64,000 nucleotides of DNA from Sphingomonas sp. IC081 (GCF_006874585.1 NZ_CP029761.1:941001-1005000); one strand, 5' to 3'; shown: positions 44,116 to 51,998, counted from the stretch's first letter. Translations and numbers: made by a program. Notes: a model not told the origin generated them from the letters alone.

Positions 44116-44487
44116 CTAGCCAAGCCGCGCGAACATCGCGGCACCGCCGAGGTTCGCGGGGGGCGAAGCGTCGGGCCGGGCCTCCGTCCGGGCCATTTGG
44201 CCCTCGGGCATCAGCAGGAACTTGAGGCTGGTGCAAAGCGCATCGAGCGCGGCGGGGGCGACCGAGTAGAACACCAGCCGTGCCTCGCGCCGGGTGGCGA
44301 CAAGGCCTGCCTGTCGCAGCACGGACAGTTGCTGCGACAGGGCTGGCTGGCCGATGCCGGTCCTTGTCTCGATTTCACCGACATTGCATTCGCCCTGTCC
44401 GAGGCAGCCGAGGATCGCATAGCGCAGCGGATGGGCGATGGCCTTGAGCAGCTCGATCGTGGCGGGTTCCGGTCCGGTCACGGTCAT
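44116..44487 (-). CDS. ArsR/SmtB-type regulator, probable persulfide sensor
   Basis: The 123-aa winged-helix repressor has the family pattern LKAIAHPLRYAILGCL, then the recognition helix GQPALSQQLSVLRQAGLV and the wing TRREARLVFYSV. Cysteines are at 28, 34 and 85. BigR/SqrR repressors of this family sense persulfides with two Cys, one before the HTH and one in the last helix, so Cys28 or 34 with Cys85 are candidates. The genes it faces (persulfide dioxygenase, YeeE/YedE, SQR) are those BigR controls elsewhere. It overlaps the end of the peroxiredoxin gene by four bases and should be co-transcribed. The sensor role is inference. Confidence 0.85.
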   Translation of the reverse strand: MTVTGPEPATIELLKAIAHPLRYAILGCLGQGECNVGEIETRTGIGQPALSQQLSVLRQAGLVATRREARLVFYSVAPAALDALCTSLKFLLMPEGQMARTEARPDASPPANLGGAAMFARLG

Positions 44488-45143
44488 CCTCGCGTCTCTT
44501 CGAGGAACCAGCGGGTGGGTTCCTCTGCCGCGAACACGCTGTCGAGCGTCGGGTCAGGCCGGATAAGCAGGGCTTCGCCGGGTTGCCAGCCTTCGGGCGG
44601 GAACCCGCTGCCGGCGTCCGCGGCCTGCAGGGCGGCCACCACCCGCAGGATCTCCGCCACCGAACGTCCGATCTCGACGGGGTACGTGATGATCGCGCGC
44701 ACCACCTGCCGGGGATCGATCACGAAGACGCTGCGGACCGCCCCGGCATCATGCGCATCGCGTGCCACCATGCCGTAAGCCTGGCCGACCACCAGTGTCG
44801 GATCCTCGACGATCGGAAAGCGCACTTCGATGCCGAAGCGGTCGCGGATGGCGCGCACCCATGCAAAGTGCGAATATAAGCTGTCGACCGAGAGCGCGAG
44901 CAGGTCGCAGTCCAGCTCCGCGAAACGGCCTGCCGCCTTGGCGAAGGCGATGAATTCCGAGGTGCAGACCGGCGTGAAGTCCGCCGGATGCGAGAAGAAC
45001 ACCAGCCAGCGGCCCGCATAGGCCACCATTTCGACCGGGCCGGCGGTGGAGCGGGCGTGGAAGTTGGGCGCCCGGTCGCCGATGCGAAGGGCGGTCGCGG
45101 TCGTCGGGGTCGGCGGTGCGAGAGCGGTATCGAGGTCGTCCAT
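44484..45143 (-). CDS. Peroxiredoxin, 1-Cys (Prx6) type
   Basis: The 219-aa AhpC/TSA-fold peroxidase has the active-site block HPADFTPVCTSEF with peroxidatic Cys60. A second Cys at 79 is not at the position of a standard resolving Cys. The length, with a C-terminal extension (GWQPGEALLIRP, WFLEETRG), fits the Prx6 group. It lies upstream of and overlaps the ArsR gene. It would remove peroxides or perhaps persulfides formed during sulfide oxidation; the latter is inference. The promoter region is shared with the divergent dioxygenase operon. Confidence 0.9.
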   Translation of the reverse strand: MDDLDTALAPPTPTTATALRIGDRAPNFHARSTAGPVEMVAYAGRWLVFFSHPADFTPVCTSEFIAFAKAAGRFAELDCDLLALSVDSLYSHFAWVRAIRDRFGIEVRFPIVEDPTLVVGQAYGMVARDAHDAGAVRSVFVIDPRQVVRAIITYPVEIGRSVAEILRVVAALQAADAGSGFPPEGWQPGEALLIRPDPTLDSVFAAEEPTRWFLEETRG

Positions 45144-45169
45144 GCAGCGAGCCTATCCGCACCGGCGAC

Positions 45170-45198
45170 TTGACGCAAGAAACATTCATAATTACATA
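45170..45198 (+). promoter_or_regulatory. Sigma70-like promoter for the sulfide operon
   Basis: A TTGACG -35 (45170-45175) and a TACATA -10 (45193-45198) are 17 bases apart, in an AT-rich patch unlike the surrounding sequence. It lies 25 bases before the GTG start at 45223. The 79-base divergent spacer is the natural place for the ArsR-type operator, but no clear palindrome was found. Confidence 0.55.
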
Positions 45199-45222
45199 AA
45201 GTGGCAACTAAGGAGATGAGTC

Positions 45223-46164
45223 GTGATCGAGTCCGTTCCTGCTGATCCCGCGCTGAGGGAGGGCGGTGTGCTTGTCGAGGCGGCCCGGCGCGGCGATGCT
45301 CCGCGCCCGGAGATTGCCGCATTCTTTGACGAGTCCACCTATACGGTGACTTACGTGGTGCATGATGCCGCGACGCGAGAGGCGGCCGTGATCGATTCTA
45401 TGCTGGATTTCGATGCGGCATCCGGGCGCACGCGCCATGCCTCGGCGGAACGCGTGGTCGACTACATTACTTGCAATAATCTGAAATTATCGTGGCTGCT
45501 GGAAACGCATGCCCATGCCGATCATATCTCGGCCGCCCCATATCTGCAGCAGCGGCTGGGCGGGCGGATTGCCATCGGAGCCGAGATCGTGCGCGTGCAG
45601 CAGGTTTTCGGAACCTTGTTCAACGCCGATGGCGACTTCGTGCGGGATGGTTCGCAGTTCGATCATCTCTTCACCGACGGCGAATCTTTCCGGATCGGCG
45701 GGCTGGAGGCCATGGCGCTCCACGTGCCCGGCCACACGCCTGCAGACATGGCCTATGTGATCGGTGACGCCGTGTTTGTTGGCGATACCCTGTTCATGCC
45801 GGACTATGGCACCGCCCGCGCCGACTTTCCCGGTGGCGATGCCGGCCAGCTCTATCGTTCGATCCGGCGCCTGCTTTCGCTCCCCGCGGAGACACGCCTG
45901 TTCCTGTGCCATGACTACAAGGCGCCGGGGCGGGATGCTTACGCCTGGGAAACCACGGTCGCGGCGCAGCGCAAGGGAAACGTCCATGTCCATGACGGGG
46001 TCTCGCAGGAGGCCTTTGTCGCCATGCGCACGGCGCGCGATGCCGGACTGTCGATGCCGGCGCTGATCCTTCCCGCAGTGCAGGTGAACATGCGCGCGGG
46101 GCATTTTCCGGCGCCGGAGGCCAATGGGGTCACGTATCTCAAGCTGCCGGTCAATGCGGTCTGA
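45223..46164 (+). CDS. Persulfide dioxygenase-like MBL hydrolase (Blh/ETHE1 type)
   Basis: The 313-aa metallo-beta-lactamase-fold protein has the metal motif THAHADH (His96, His98, Asp100, His101), HVPGH (His171), Asp188 in VGDTLF and His230 in LCHDY. The single-iron ETHE1/Blh group oxidises glutathione persulfide to sulfite. DYGTARADFPGGD is highly characteristic of that group. It starts at GTG 45223 with AGGAG seven bases before. First gene of a five-gene run of sulfur genes. Confidence 0.92.
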   Translation: MIESVPADPALREGGVLVEAARRGDAPRPEIAAFFDESTYTVTYVVHDAATREAAVIDSMLDFDAASGRTRHASAERVVDYITCNNLKLSWLLETHAHADHISAAPYLQQRLGGRIAIGAEIVRVQQVFGTLFNADGDFVRDGSQFDHLFTDGESFRIGGLEAMALHVPGHTPADMAYVIGDAVFVGDTLFMPDYGTARADFPGGDAGQLYRSIRRLLSLPAETRLFLCHDYKAPGRDAYAWETTVAAQRKGNVHVHDGVSQEAFVAMRTARDAGLSMPALILPAVQVNMRAGHFPAPEANGVTYLKLPVNAV

Positions 46165-46193
46165 TTGCCCTGGGCACTGACGGGAGACTTGCG

Positions 46194-46646
46194 ATGATCC
46201 CTATGTTTTCCGAGATATTTCCCCATGCCGCGCCGCTGCGCGGGCTTGCCGGCGGCGGTCTTATCGGGCTGGCCGCCGCGATCATGCTGCTTGGCAACGG
46301 GCGCATCGCCGGTGTCAGCGGGCTGCTCGGTCGCACGTTGGCGCTGGGCGGCGGCACACCCTGGTCGATCGCGGCATCGTTCATTGCGGGCTTGCCTTTG
46401 GGCGCCTTGCTGCTGTCCATGCTCCTGGGGCCGGTTCCGGCGCATTTCCCGCCATCGCTGGCGTTGCTCGGCGTGGCTGGCCTCATCACCGGGATCGGCA
46501 CAAGGCTGGGAAGCGGCTGTACCAGTGGCCACGGCGTCTGCGGCATGTCGCGACTTTCGCCGCGTTCGCTGCTCGCCACCGCGACATTCATGGCCAGCGG
46601 TATGGCCACGGTCGCGCTGGTCAATCTCGCGGGAGCAGGCTGGTGA
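46194..46646 (+). CDS. YeeE/YedE family membrane protein, first half
   Basis: The 150-aa protein has four hydrophobic segments and the signature GSGCTSGHGVCGMSRLS (about residues 106-122), whose Cys residues relay thiosulfate or related sulfur species in the full-length transporter TsuA/YeeE. Two half-size proteins encoded side by side replace one full-length carrier. The start is ATG 46194, with a second Met three codons later. Confidence 0.9.
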   Translation: MIPMFSEIFPHAAPLRGLAGGGLIGLAAAIMLLGNGRIAGVSGLLGRTLALGGGTPWSIAASFIAGLPLGALLLSMLLGPVPAHFPPSLALLGVAGLITGIGTRLGSGCTSGHGVCGMSRLSPRSLLATATFMASGMATVALVNLAGAGW

Positions 46647-47059
46647 GCGCGCGACCGCTCCTTGCTCTGCTGTCGGGCACGCTGTTCGGTGCCGGCCTTG
46701 CGCTTTCGGGCATGATGGACCCTTCGCGGGTACGCGGGTTCCTCGATGTCGGCGGGGCCTGGGATCCGACGCTGGCCTTTGTCATGGGCGGAGCGCTCAT
46801 CGTGATGGCGCTGGCCTGGGGGCTGCAGAGGCGCATGCTCAAGCCGGTGGCGGCCGAGCGCTTCGAGCTGCCCGGAACACGCCTCATCGATGCCCGCCTC
46901 GTGGGCGGTGCCGCACTGTTCGGGATCGGCTGGGGGCTCGGCGGGCTGTGTCCCGGACCGGCTCTCGCCTCGCTGGCGCTGAACCCGCTGCCTGCAGCCG
47001 TTTTTGTCACCGGCATGGTGCTCGGCATGATTGCCCTGCGCCTGTTCGATCGGGCCTGA
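46643..47059 (+). CDS. YeeE/YedE family membrane protein, second half (DUF6691)
   Basis: The 138-aa protein has four hydrophobic segments. It matches the partner half, with FGAGLALSGMMDPSRVRGFLD near the start and GIGWGLGGLCPGPAL (Cys in GLCPGPA, about residue 104) near the end. GTG 46643 overlaps the previous stop, so the halves are translationally coupled. It probably forms a heteromeric sulfur-compound channel with its neighbour. Confidence 0.9.
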   Translation: MSARPLLALLSGTLFGAGLALSGMMDPSRVRGFLDVGGAWDPTLAFVMGGALIVMALAWGLQRRMLKPVAAERFELPGTRLIDARLVGGAALFGIGWGLGGLCPGPALASLALNPLPAAVFVTGMVLGMIALRLFDRA

Positions 47060-47091
47060 CGCTCTCCGTTACCTCAAGGAACAAGCCCCCC

Positions 47092-48642
47092 ATGCAGATC
47101 CGCACACTGTCCCCCGACCTTTCCATCTGCGACCAGCCCCGGCCCGAGGATATGGCGCGCATCGCCGAACTGGGGTTCAGGGCGGTGATCGGCAATCGCC
47201 CGGATGGCGAGGAGGCAGGCCAGCCAACCTGGGCCGAACTTGCCGCCGCCGCCGCGCAGGCCGGACTTGCGGCGCGGCATCTGCCGATCGGCGGTCAGGT
47301 GAGCGCAGCCGATCAGGCCGAGGCATTCGCGCGGGCTCTTGGCGAGATGCCGGGGCCGGTACTGGCCTGGTGCCGCAGCGGCAACCGCGCGGAGCAGGTC
47401 GCGCGGCTGGCGCTCGGCTTCCGGCATGAACGGCATCACCGCGTGGTGGTCGTCGGCGGGGGCTCGGCGGGAATCGCCACCATCGCCTCGTTGCTCAAGC
47501 GCCGCAAGGGCCTGGATATCGCTGTCGTCGAGCCGCGCGAGGAGCACTATTACCAGCCGGGCTGGACGATGGTCGGTGGCGGCGTGTTCAAGCCGCGCGA
47601 CACCGTGCGGCCTACCGGCAAGATCATGCCGAAGGGCGCGCACTGGCTTCATGCGGGCTGCATCGGCTTTGACCCCGATCGCAAGGCGATCCTGCTCGAT
47701 GACGGGACCCGGCTGACCTACGAAGTGCTGATCGTTGCCATGGGCAATCGGCTGGCATGGGAAGCCGTCGACGGTCTGGAGGCTGCACTCGGCCAGTTCG
47801 GGGTGACCTCGAACTACCGCTACGATCTGGCGCCTTACACCTGGGAACTGGTGCGGGCGATGCGCGGGGGAAGGGCGCTGTTCACGCAGCCGCCGATGCC
47901 GATCAAGTGCGCGGGTGCGCCGCAAAAGGCCATGTACCTCTCGTGCAGCGAGTGGCGCCGCAGCGGCGTGCTGGGCGGCATCGAGGTGGAATTCCACAAT
48001 GCCGGGACTGCGCTGTTCGGTGTGGCCGATTATGTGCCGGCGCTGATGGAGGCGGTGCACGGCTACGGCATCGACCTGAGGTTCGGTTCCAACCTCGTTG
48101 CGGTCGATGGCCCGGCGCGGGAAGCGACGTTCCGCACCGCCGAGGGCGAGGTCACCCGCCGCTTCGACATGCTGCATGCGGTTCCCCCGCAAGCGGCCAA
48201 CGCGATTGTTGCGGCCAGTCCGCTCGCCGATGCTGGCGGTTATGCGCAAGTCGATCCTGCGACATTGCGCCACGTGCGTTATCCGGAGATCTTTGCATTG
48301 GGCGATGGTTGCAACACCGCCAATGCCAAGACCGCCGCAGCCGCGCGCAAGCAGGCCCCGGTCGTGGCGGTCAACGCACTGGCGGTTCTCGACGGCGAGG
48401 CGCCGCTTGCCGGATACGACGGCTACGGCTCGTGCCCGCTGACGGTAGACCGCGGCCATATCGTCCTTGCCGAATTCGCTTACGGCGGCAAGCTCGCGCC
48501 AACGTTGCCGACCTGGCTGATCGAGGGCAAGCGGCCTTCGCGCCTGGCCTGGCATCTCAAGGCGGACGCACTTCCGGCGATCTACTGGCACGGTATGCTC
48601 AAGGGCCGCGAATGGCTCGTGCAGCCGGTACCGCTGCAGTAG
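47092..48642 (+). CDS. DUF442 phosphatase-like / sulfide:quinone oxidoreductase fusion
   Basis: The 516-aa fusion oxidises sulfide and passes electrons to quinone. Residues 1-110 are a DUF442 (TIGR01244) domain with the P-loop CRSGNR (Cys94), similar to tyrosine-phosphatase and rhodanese loops. From about 115 comes the SQR part: FAD motif VVVVGGGSAGIA, then Cys273 in PIKCAGAPQK and Cys448 in GYGSCPL, matching the redox pair of human-type (type II) SQR, and the C-terminal LKADALPAIYWHGMLKG. Start at ATG 47092, after AAGGA. A rhodanese-like or persulfide-handling role for the N-terminal domain is inference. It is a peripheral membrane enzyme. Confidence 0.93.
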   Translation: MQIRTLSPDLSICDQPRPEDMARIAELGFRAVIGNRPDGEEAGQPTWAELAAAAAQAGLAARHLPIGGQVSAADQAEAFARALGEMPGPVLAWCRSGNRAEQVARLALGFRHERHHRVVVVGGGSAGIATIASLLKRRKGLDIAVVEPREEHYYQPGWTMVGGGVFKPRDTVRPTGKIMPKGAHWLHAGCIGFDPDRKAILLDDGTRLTYEVLIVAMGNRLAWEAVDGLEAALGQFGVTSNYRYDLAPYTWELVRAMRGGRALFTQPPMPIKCAGAPQKAMYLSCSEWRRSGVLGGIEVEFHNAGTALFGVADYVPALMEAVHGYGIDLRFGSNLVAVDGPAREATFRTAEGEVTRRFDMLHAVPPQAANAIVAASPLADAGGYAQVDPATLRHVRYPEIFALGDGCNTANAKTAAAARKQAPVVAVNALAVLDGEAPLAGYDGYGSCPLTVDRGHIVLAEFAYGGKLAPTLPTWLIEGKRPSRLAWHLKADALPAIYWHGMLKGREWLVQPVPLQ

Positions 48643-48657
48643 TTCGGGGAGCCTGCC

Positions 48658-49437
48658 ATGCTGGACATGCTTCATCTCGCGCTCGGCATGGTGTCGGGCG
48701 CGCTGGTCGGATTTACCCTGGGCCTCGTTGGCGGCGGCGGTTCGATCCTTGCGGTGCCGCTGATGGTCTACCTCGTCGGTGTGCCCAGTCCGCACGTGGC
48801 CATCGGCACCAGTGCGCTGGCCGTTGCCGCCAATGCTGCCAGCGGATTGCTGCAACATGCGCGTGCGGGCACGGTAAAATGGCGCTGCGGCGGGTTATAC
48901 GCGGTGGCGGGCGTGCTCGGTGCCTTTGCCGGATCGACGCTGGGCAAGGCGATCGACGGGCAGAAGCTGCTCTTCGCCTTTGCCCTGCTGATGGTTGTCG
49001 TCGGCGTCCTGATGCTGCGGGGGCGCGGCAATCCCGGTGTTCCCGGCGCTCAGTGCAACCGCGAAAATGCCCCCAAAGTCCTTGCATTCGGCCTTGGAAC
49101 CGGAGCCTTTTCGGGCTTCTTCGGGATCGGTGGAGGTTTCCTGATCGTGCCGGGGCTGGTCGCCTCTACCCGTATGCCGATGATCAACGCGGTGGGTACC
49201 AGTCTTGTCGCGGTGACGGCGTTCGGACTGACGACGGCGTTCAACTATGCGCTGTCCGGCCTCGTTGACTGGACGCTGGCGGCGGTGTTCATTGCCGGAG
49301 GCGTGCTGGGCGGTCTCGGCGGCACTGTGCTCGCCAGGCGCCTGTCGGGCAGCGGGGCGCTTACAGTGGTGTTTTCCGCGCTGATCTTTGTCGTGGCGGC
49401 CTACACGCTCTATCGCAGCGGTGGCTGGGCAGGGTGA
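48658..49437 (+). CDS. TauE/SafE family sulfite exporter
   Basis: The 259-aa membrane protein has seven to eight hydrophobic segments. The two DUF81 repeats are seen as GFTLGLVGGGGSILAVPLMVYL and GAFSGFFGIGGGFLIVPGLV. As last gene of the sulfide operon it would export the sulfite made by the persulfide dioxygenase. It starts 15 bases after the SQR stop, with GGGGAG upstream. Confidence 0.92.
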   Translation: MLDMLHLALGMVSGALVGFTLGLVGGGGSILAVPLMVYLVGVPSPHVAIGTSALAVAANAASGLLQHARAGTVKWRCGGLYAVAGVLGAFAGSTLGKAIDGQKLLFAFALLMVVVGVLMLRGRGNPGVPGAQCNRENAPKVLAFGLGTGAFSGFFGIGGGFLIVPGLVASTRMPMINAVGTSLVAVTAFGLTTAFNYALSGLVDWTLAAVFIAGGVLGGLGGTVLARRLSGSGALTVVFSALIFVVAAYTLYRSGGWAG

Positions 49438-49493
49438 CGGTGCCGTTTACGAGTTTACGATCTAGGCCAGAACGGCGGACGCCGGATTTCCCG

Positions 49494-49625
49494 TCAGGCG
49501 ATTTTCCGGCTTCGCGCCCTTACCATGGCGGCCCGTCTGGTGGTGACGGCCATGCGTCCGAACATCAGCAGGACCATCGCGGTGCCGGTGATGAGAGCTT
49601 CGAGCGTCAGCAGATCTGCTTGCAT
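49494..49625 (-). CDS. Possible 43-aa single-span membrane peptide
   Basis: Starting at ATG 49625 (GAGGGG upstream) the frame gives a 43-aa peptide with one hydrophobic segment (LLTLEALITGTAMVLLMFG) and a strongly basic end (RRAAMVRARSRKIA). It lies 20 bases after the stop of the gene at 49645 on the same strand and might be co-transcribed. No homologue recognised; it could be chance. Confidence 0.35.
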   Translation of the reverse strand: MQADLLTLEALITGTAMVLLMFGRMAVTTRRAAMVRARSRKIA

Positions 49626-49644
49626 GGCGTGCCCCTCGGTCAGA

Positions 49645-50346
49645 TCAGGAGCGACGAGCTCCCGATTCCCTGAAAATGCTATCATTGCGTGACGTGGTTT
49701 CACAGGTAATTCGTTCAGCGGCAGGACCGGCGCCCGTGTCATTTCCGGACATGTCGCCGCGGCGCGCCAGTGCATCGACGAGGACATCGCCCAGCGATCG
49801 GTAGAATCCGCATAGCGCCCGGATCGTCGTTTCATCGAGCTGGCAGGGGCCGTTGCCGCCCCATGTTTCCGGCAGGTCAGCGGCACGGCGCAGATCCTGG
49901 CGGAGGCGCTCCTTGCAGAACGTCCCGAACGGGCGCCGCAGCGCCGCGGCGGCCCGCTGCGCGGCGATCAGCCGAGGTTCGGCGCCGAGGTCCAGTCCGA
50001 ACAGCCGTTCGGCCGTGCGCAGCCGGCGCAAGGTGCTCGTCTCGCGCAGGGCTTTGGGGGCTTCGGGCTGCGGAACCCCGGCAGCGGAGAGAATGTCGGC
50101 AATAAGATGGCTCAGGAAGCCATCGAGTTCGCGCAGGCGATTGCTGTTCAGGCGCGCCAGTACCGCAGAGCCCTGCCGGGAGACCGTGCCGGGCAGGGCT
50201 GCATGCGCGGTCCAGAACGCGCAGCCGGTCGACAGGGTTCGATGCGATGTGGAAATCGCGTCAGAAGACGCGGCAGGCACGGCCTGGCGGGATGGCGGGG
50301 AGGGTCGCAATCGCTCGATGTCGGTGACGCCTTGTGAATTCGCCAA
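49645..50346 (-). CDS. Unknown protein, 233 aa
   Basis: Not recognised. A disordered N-terminus (about 55 residues, Ser/Ala-rich) precedes a helical Arg/Leu-rich region (RLNSNRLRELDGFLSHLIADILSAAG and LRRLRTAERLFGLDLGAEPRLIAAQRAAAALRR-like). Then follow FCKERLRQDLRRAADLPETWGG and ALCGFYRSLGDVLVDALARRGD. No signal peptide or membrane span. It sits between the sulfide operon and the pentapeptide gene, on the opposite strand to both. It may be a regulator-like helical protein, but nothing definite supports that. Confidence 0.6.
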   Translation of the reverse strand: MANSQGVTDIERLRPSPPSRQAVPAASSDAISTSHRTLSTGCAFWTAHAALPGTVSRQGSAVLARLNSNRLRELDGFLSHLIADILSAAGVPQPEAPKALRETSTLRRLRTAERLFGLDLGAEPRLIAAQRAAAALRRPFGTFCKERLRQDLRRAADLPETWGGNGPCQLDETTIRALCGFYRSLGDVLVDALARRGDMSGNDTGAGPAAERITCETTSRNDSIFRESGARRS

Positions 50347-50486
50347 AGTCTGTGGGACGCGGAAAGCATCCTGCCGGCTTGCCCTGCGCCTAACACAGCA
50401 TTATCCGGTGGGCTAGGCGGCCGGGACAAGTTCCGCACTGCATCGGGGGCGTTGTGTCGCTACGGCGCGGTGTTCATAGAGGCGGG

Positions 50487-51173
50487 ATGAACGATCCGGC
50501 GGAAAGCAGCGCAACGATTTGTGGCCTCGAGATCAGGCGGGCCGATCTCGCAGAGCCTGCCGGCGGGCGTGTGCTGGTGGAGTGCACGCTGGATGAAGGC
50601 GATTTCCATGATCTCGACTTGAGCGAGGTGGTGTTCAAGCGCTGCTCGCTGCGCCGTGCCCGCTTCGACGGGGCGCGGCTTGGCGGGGGCCAGTTTCTCC
50701 AGTGCCGCGGCGGTGAAGCCTCGTTTGTCGGGGCCGACCTCGACGAAGCCGTCGTGACGGGCGGCGATTTCAACAATGCCTCGTTCCGGCGTGCGAAGCT
50801 CACTTCGGCGCGTTTGCAGCGCTGCAAGCTGACGGGCGCGGACTTCACCGATGCCGGCATGCTGGGCGTCGTGCTGGAGGAGGCGCTGCTGGCTTATGCC
50901 CGTCTGCCCGGCATGGCGTTCCGCAAAAGCACGTTCCGGCAGGTCGATTTTTCCGAGGCCGATCTGCGCAAGTGCGATTTCCGGATGGCGGTGTTCGAGG
51001 ATTCCTCGCTGCGCAATGCCTCGCTCGACGGCTGCCGCTTCGAGCAGGCCGACTTGCGCGGCGCTGACCTTGGCGGCGTGGAACTGATGGACGCGCGGTT
51101 GTTTCGCGGTGCGGTCATTTCGCGTGTGCAGGCCGCCGAGTTATTGTCGCAGCTGGGACTTCGGGTTCTGTGA
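50487..51173 (+). CDS. Pentapeptide-repeat protein
   Basis: The 228-aa protein is largely A(D/N)LxX repeats forming a right-handed beta-helix. Repeats such as RARFDGARLGG, ASFVGADLDEAVV, ASFRRAKLTSARL, VDFSEADLRKCDF and ADLRGADLGGVEL run from about residue 45 to 205. The N-terminal 40 residues and the last 15 lie outside the repeats. Some members mimic DNA and protect gyrase, but many have no known role, and no toxin or gyrase context is visible. ATG 50487 is preferred over the upstream GTG. Confidence 0.87.
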   Translation: MNDPAESSATICGLEIRRADLAEPAGGRVLVECTLDEGDFHDLDLSEVVFKRCSLRRARFDGARLGGGQFLQCRGGEASFVGADLDEAVVTGGDFNNASFRRAKLTSARLQRCKLTGADFTDAGMLGVVLEEALLAYARLPGMAFRKSTFRQVDFSEADLRKCDFRMAVFEDSSLRNASLDGCRFEQADLRGADLGGVELMDARLFRGAVISRVQAAELLSQLGLRVL

Positions 51174-51203
51174 GCAAGCGGCCTGCCGATGCCGGCTGGG
51201 TTT

Positions 51204-51884
51204 TCAGGTCACCGACCACTGTCGCAGCAGGTTGTGGTAGACCTGTGTCAGCGTATCGATGGAACCATGTTCGGGATGGTCGGTTGCCACCGACTGGATG
51301 GCGCCGTCGAGTTCGAGCAGCAGCCGCCGTCGTTCGGGGGAGGCGACAAAGCTCTGGGTCCAGAAGAACGAGACGAAGCGTACGCCGCGCGTGACCGGGG
51401 TGACGCGGTGCAGGCTGCTGCCGGGGTAGACGATCATGTGGCCGGCCGGCAGCTTGACCGTGTGGGTGCCGAACATGTCTTCGATCACCAGTTCGCCGCC
51501 GTCGTATTCGTCGGGATCGCTGAGGAAGAGGGTGCTCGAGACATCGCTGCGCAGATGCTCGCCGGTGCCGGGGATCGGGAAAATCGCGTTGTCGACGTGA
51601 TTGCCGTAGTGGCCGCGTCCGTCATAGCGCGAGAAGCGCGGTTGCAGCACACGCTGGGGCAGGGCGGCGGCGATGAACAGCGGGGTCTGGTAAAGACGCG
51701 TCTGCACGCGCTCGGCCAGTTCCCTGGCCAGCGGATGGTCCAGCGGGAGCTGTTCGTTGTCCTTGACGCGGGCAGCGCGGTGCCCGGCCGTGGCGCGCCC
51801 GTCCGCCCAGTCCGCCGTTTCGAGGGCGGCGCGCAGTTCGCGCACTTCTTCGGGGCGGAACAGTTCCGGAATTTCGATGACCAT
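51204..51884 (-). CDS. piuC: PKHD-type Fe(II)/2OG hydroxylase, PiuC-like
   Basis: The 226-aa protein matches the PiuC/YbiX family found beside catecholate siderophore receptors. It opens MVIEIPELF, has iron ligands HVDNA (HxD, about residues 96-98) and His in SSLHRVTPV (about 158), and a 2OG-binding Arg in GVRFVSFFWTQS. The block YDGGELVIED is typical. The product's role in siderophore or iron-complex handling is unproven. It follows the TonB receptor on the same strand, but a strong hairpin lies between them. Confidence 0.9.
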   Translation of the reverse strand: MVIEIPELFRPEEVRELRAALETADWADGRATAGHRAARVKDNEQLPLDHPLARELAERVQTRLYQTPLFIAAALPQRVLQPRFSRYDGRGHYGNHVDNAIFPIPGTGEHLRSDVSSTLFLSDPDEYDGGELVIEDMFGTHTVKLPAGHMIVYPGSSLHRVTPVTRGVRFVSFFWTQSFVASPERRRLLLELDGAIQSVATDHPEHGSIDTLTQVYHNLLRQWSVT

Positions 51885-51950
51885 GCAGCGTCTCTTGCCC
51901 AATAATCGGGGCCTGACAATGATCGCGGTCAAGAATTGCCGCGAAAGAAA

Positions 51951-51984
51951 CCCGGCGGACGCACTGGAGAGGGCATCCGCCGGG
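51951..51984 (-). terminator. Rho-independent terminator after the siderophore receptor
   Basis: On the minus strand CCCGGCGGATGC pairs with GCGTCCGCCGGG (12 pairs, one T-G) and is followed by TTTCTTTC. It separates the receptor from piuC, so piuC would depend on readthrough or a weak promoter of its own. Confidence 0.75.
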
Positions 51985-51998
51985 CCGTTGGGAGAAGG

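Noticed and set aside
45181..45200. A BigR-type palindromic operator in the divergent spacer
   Set aside because: The AT-rich patch contains TAATTA but its flanks do not form a convincing inverted repeat, so only the promoter hexamers were reported.
46225..47091. An upstream extension of the SQR fusion through the YeeE/YedE genes
   Set aside because: It is an open frame by chance across two real genes in another frame; the conserved DUF442 domain starts at 47092 with a ribosome-binding site.
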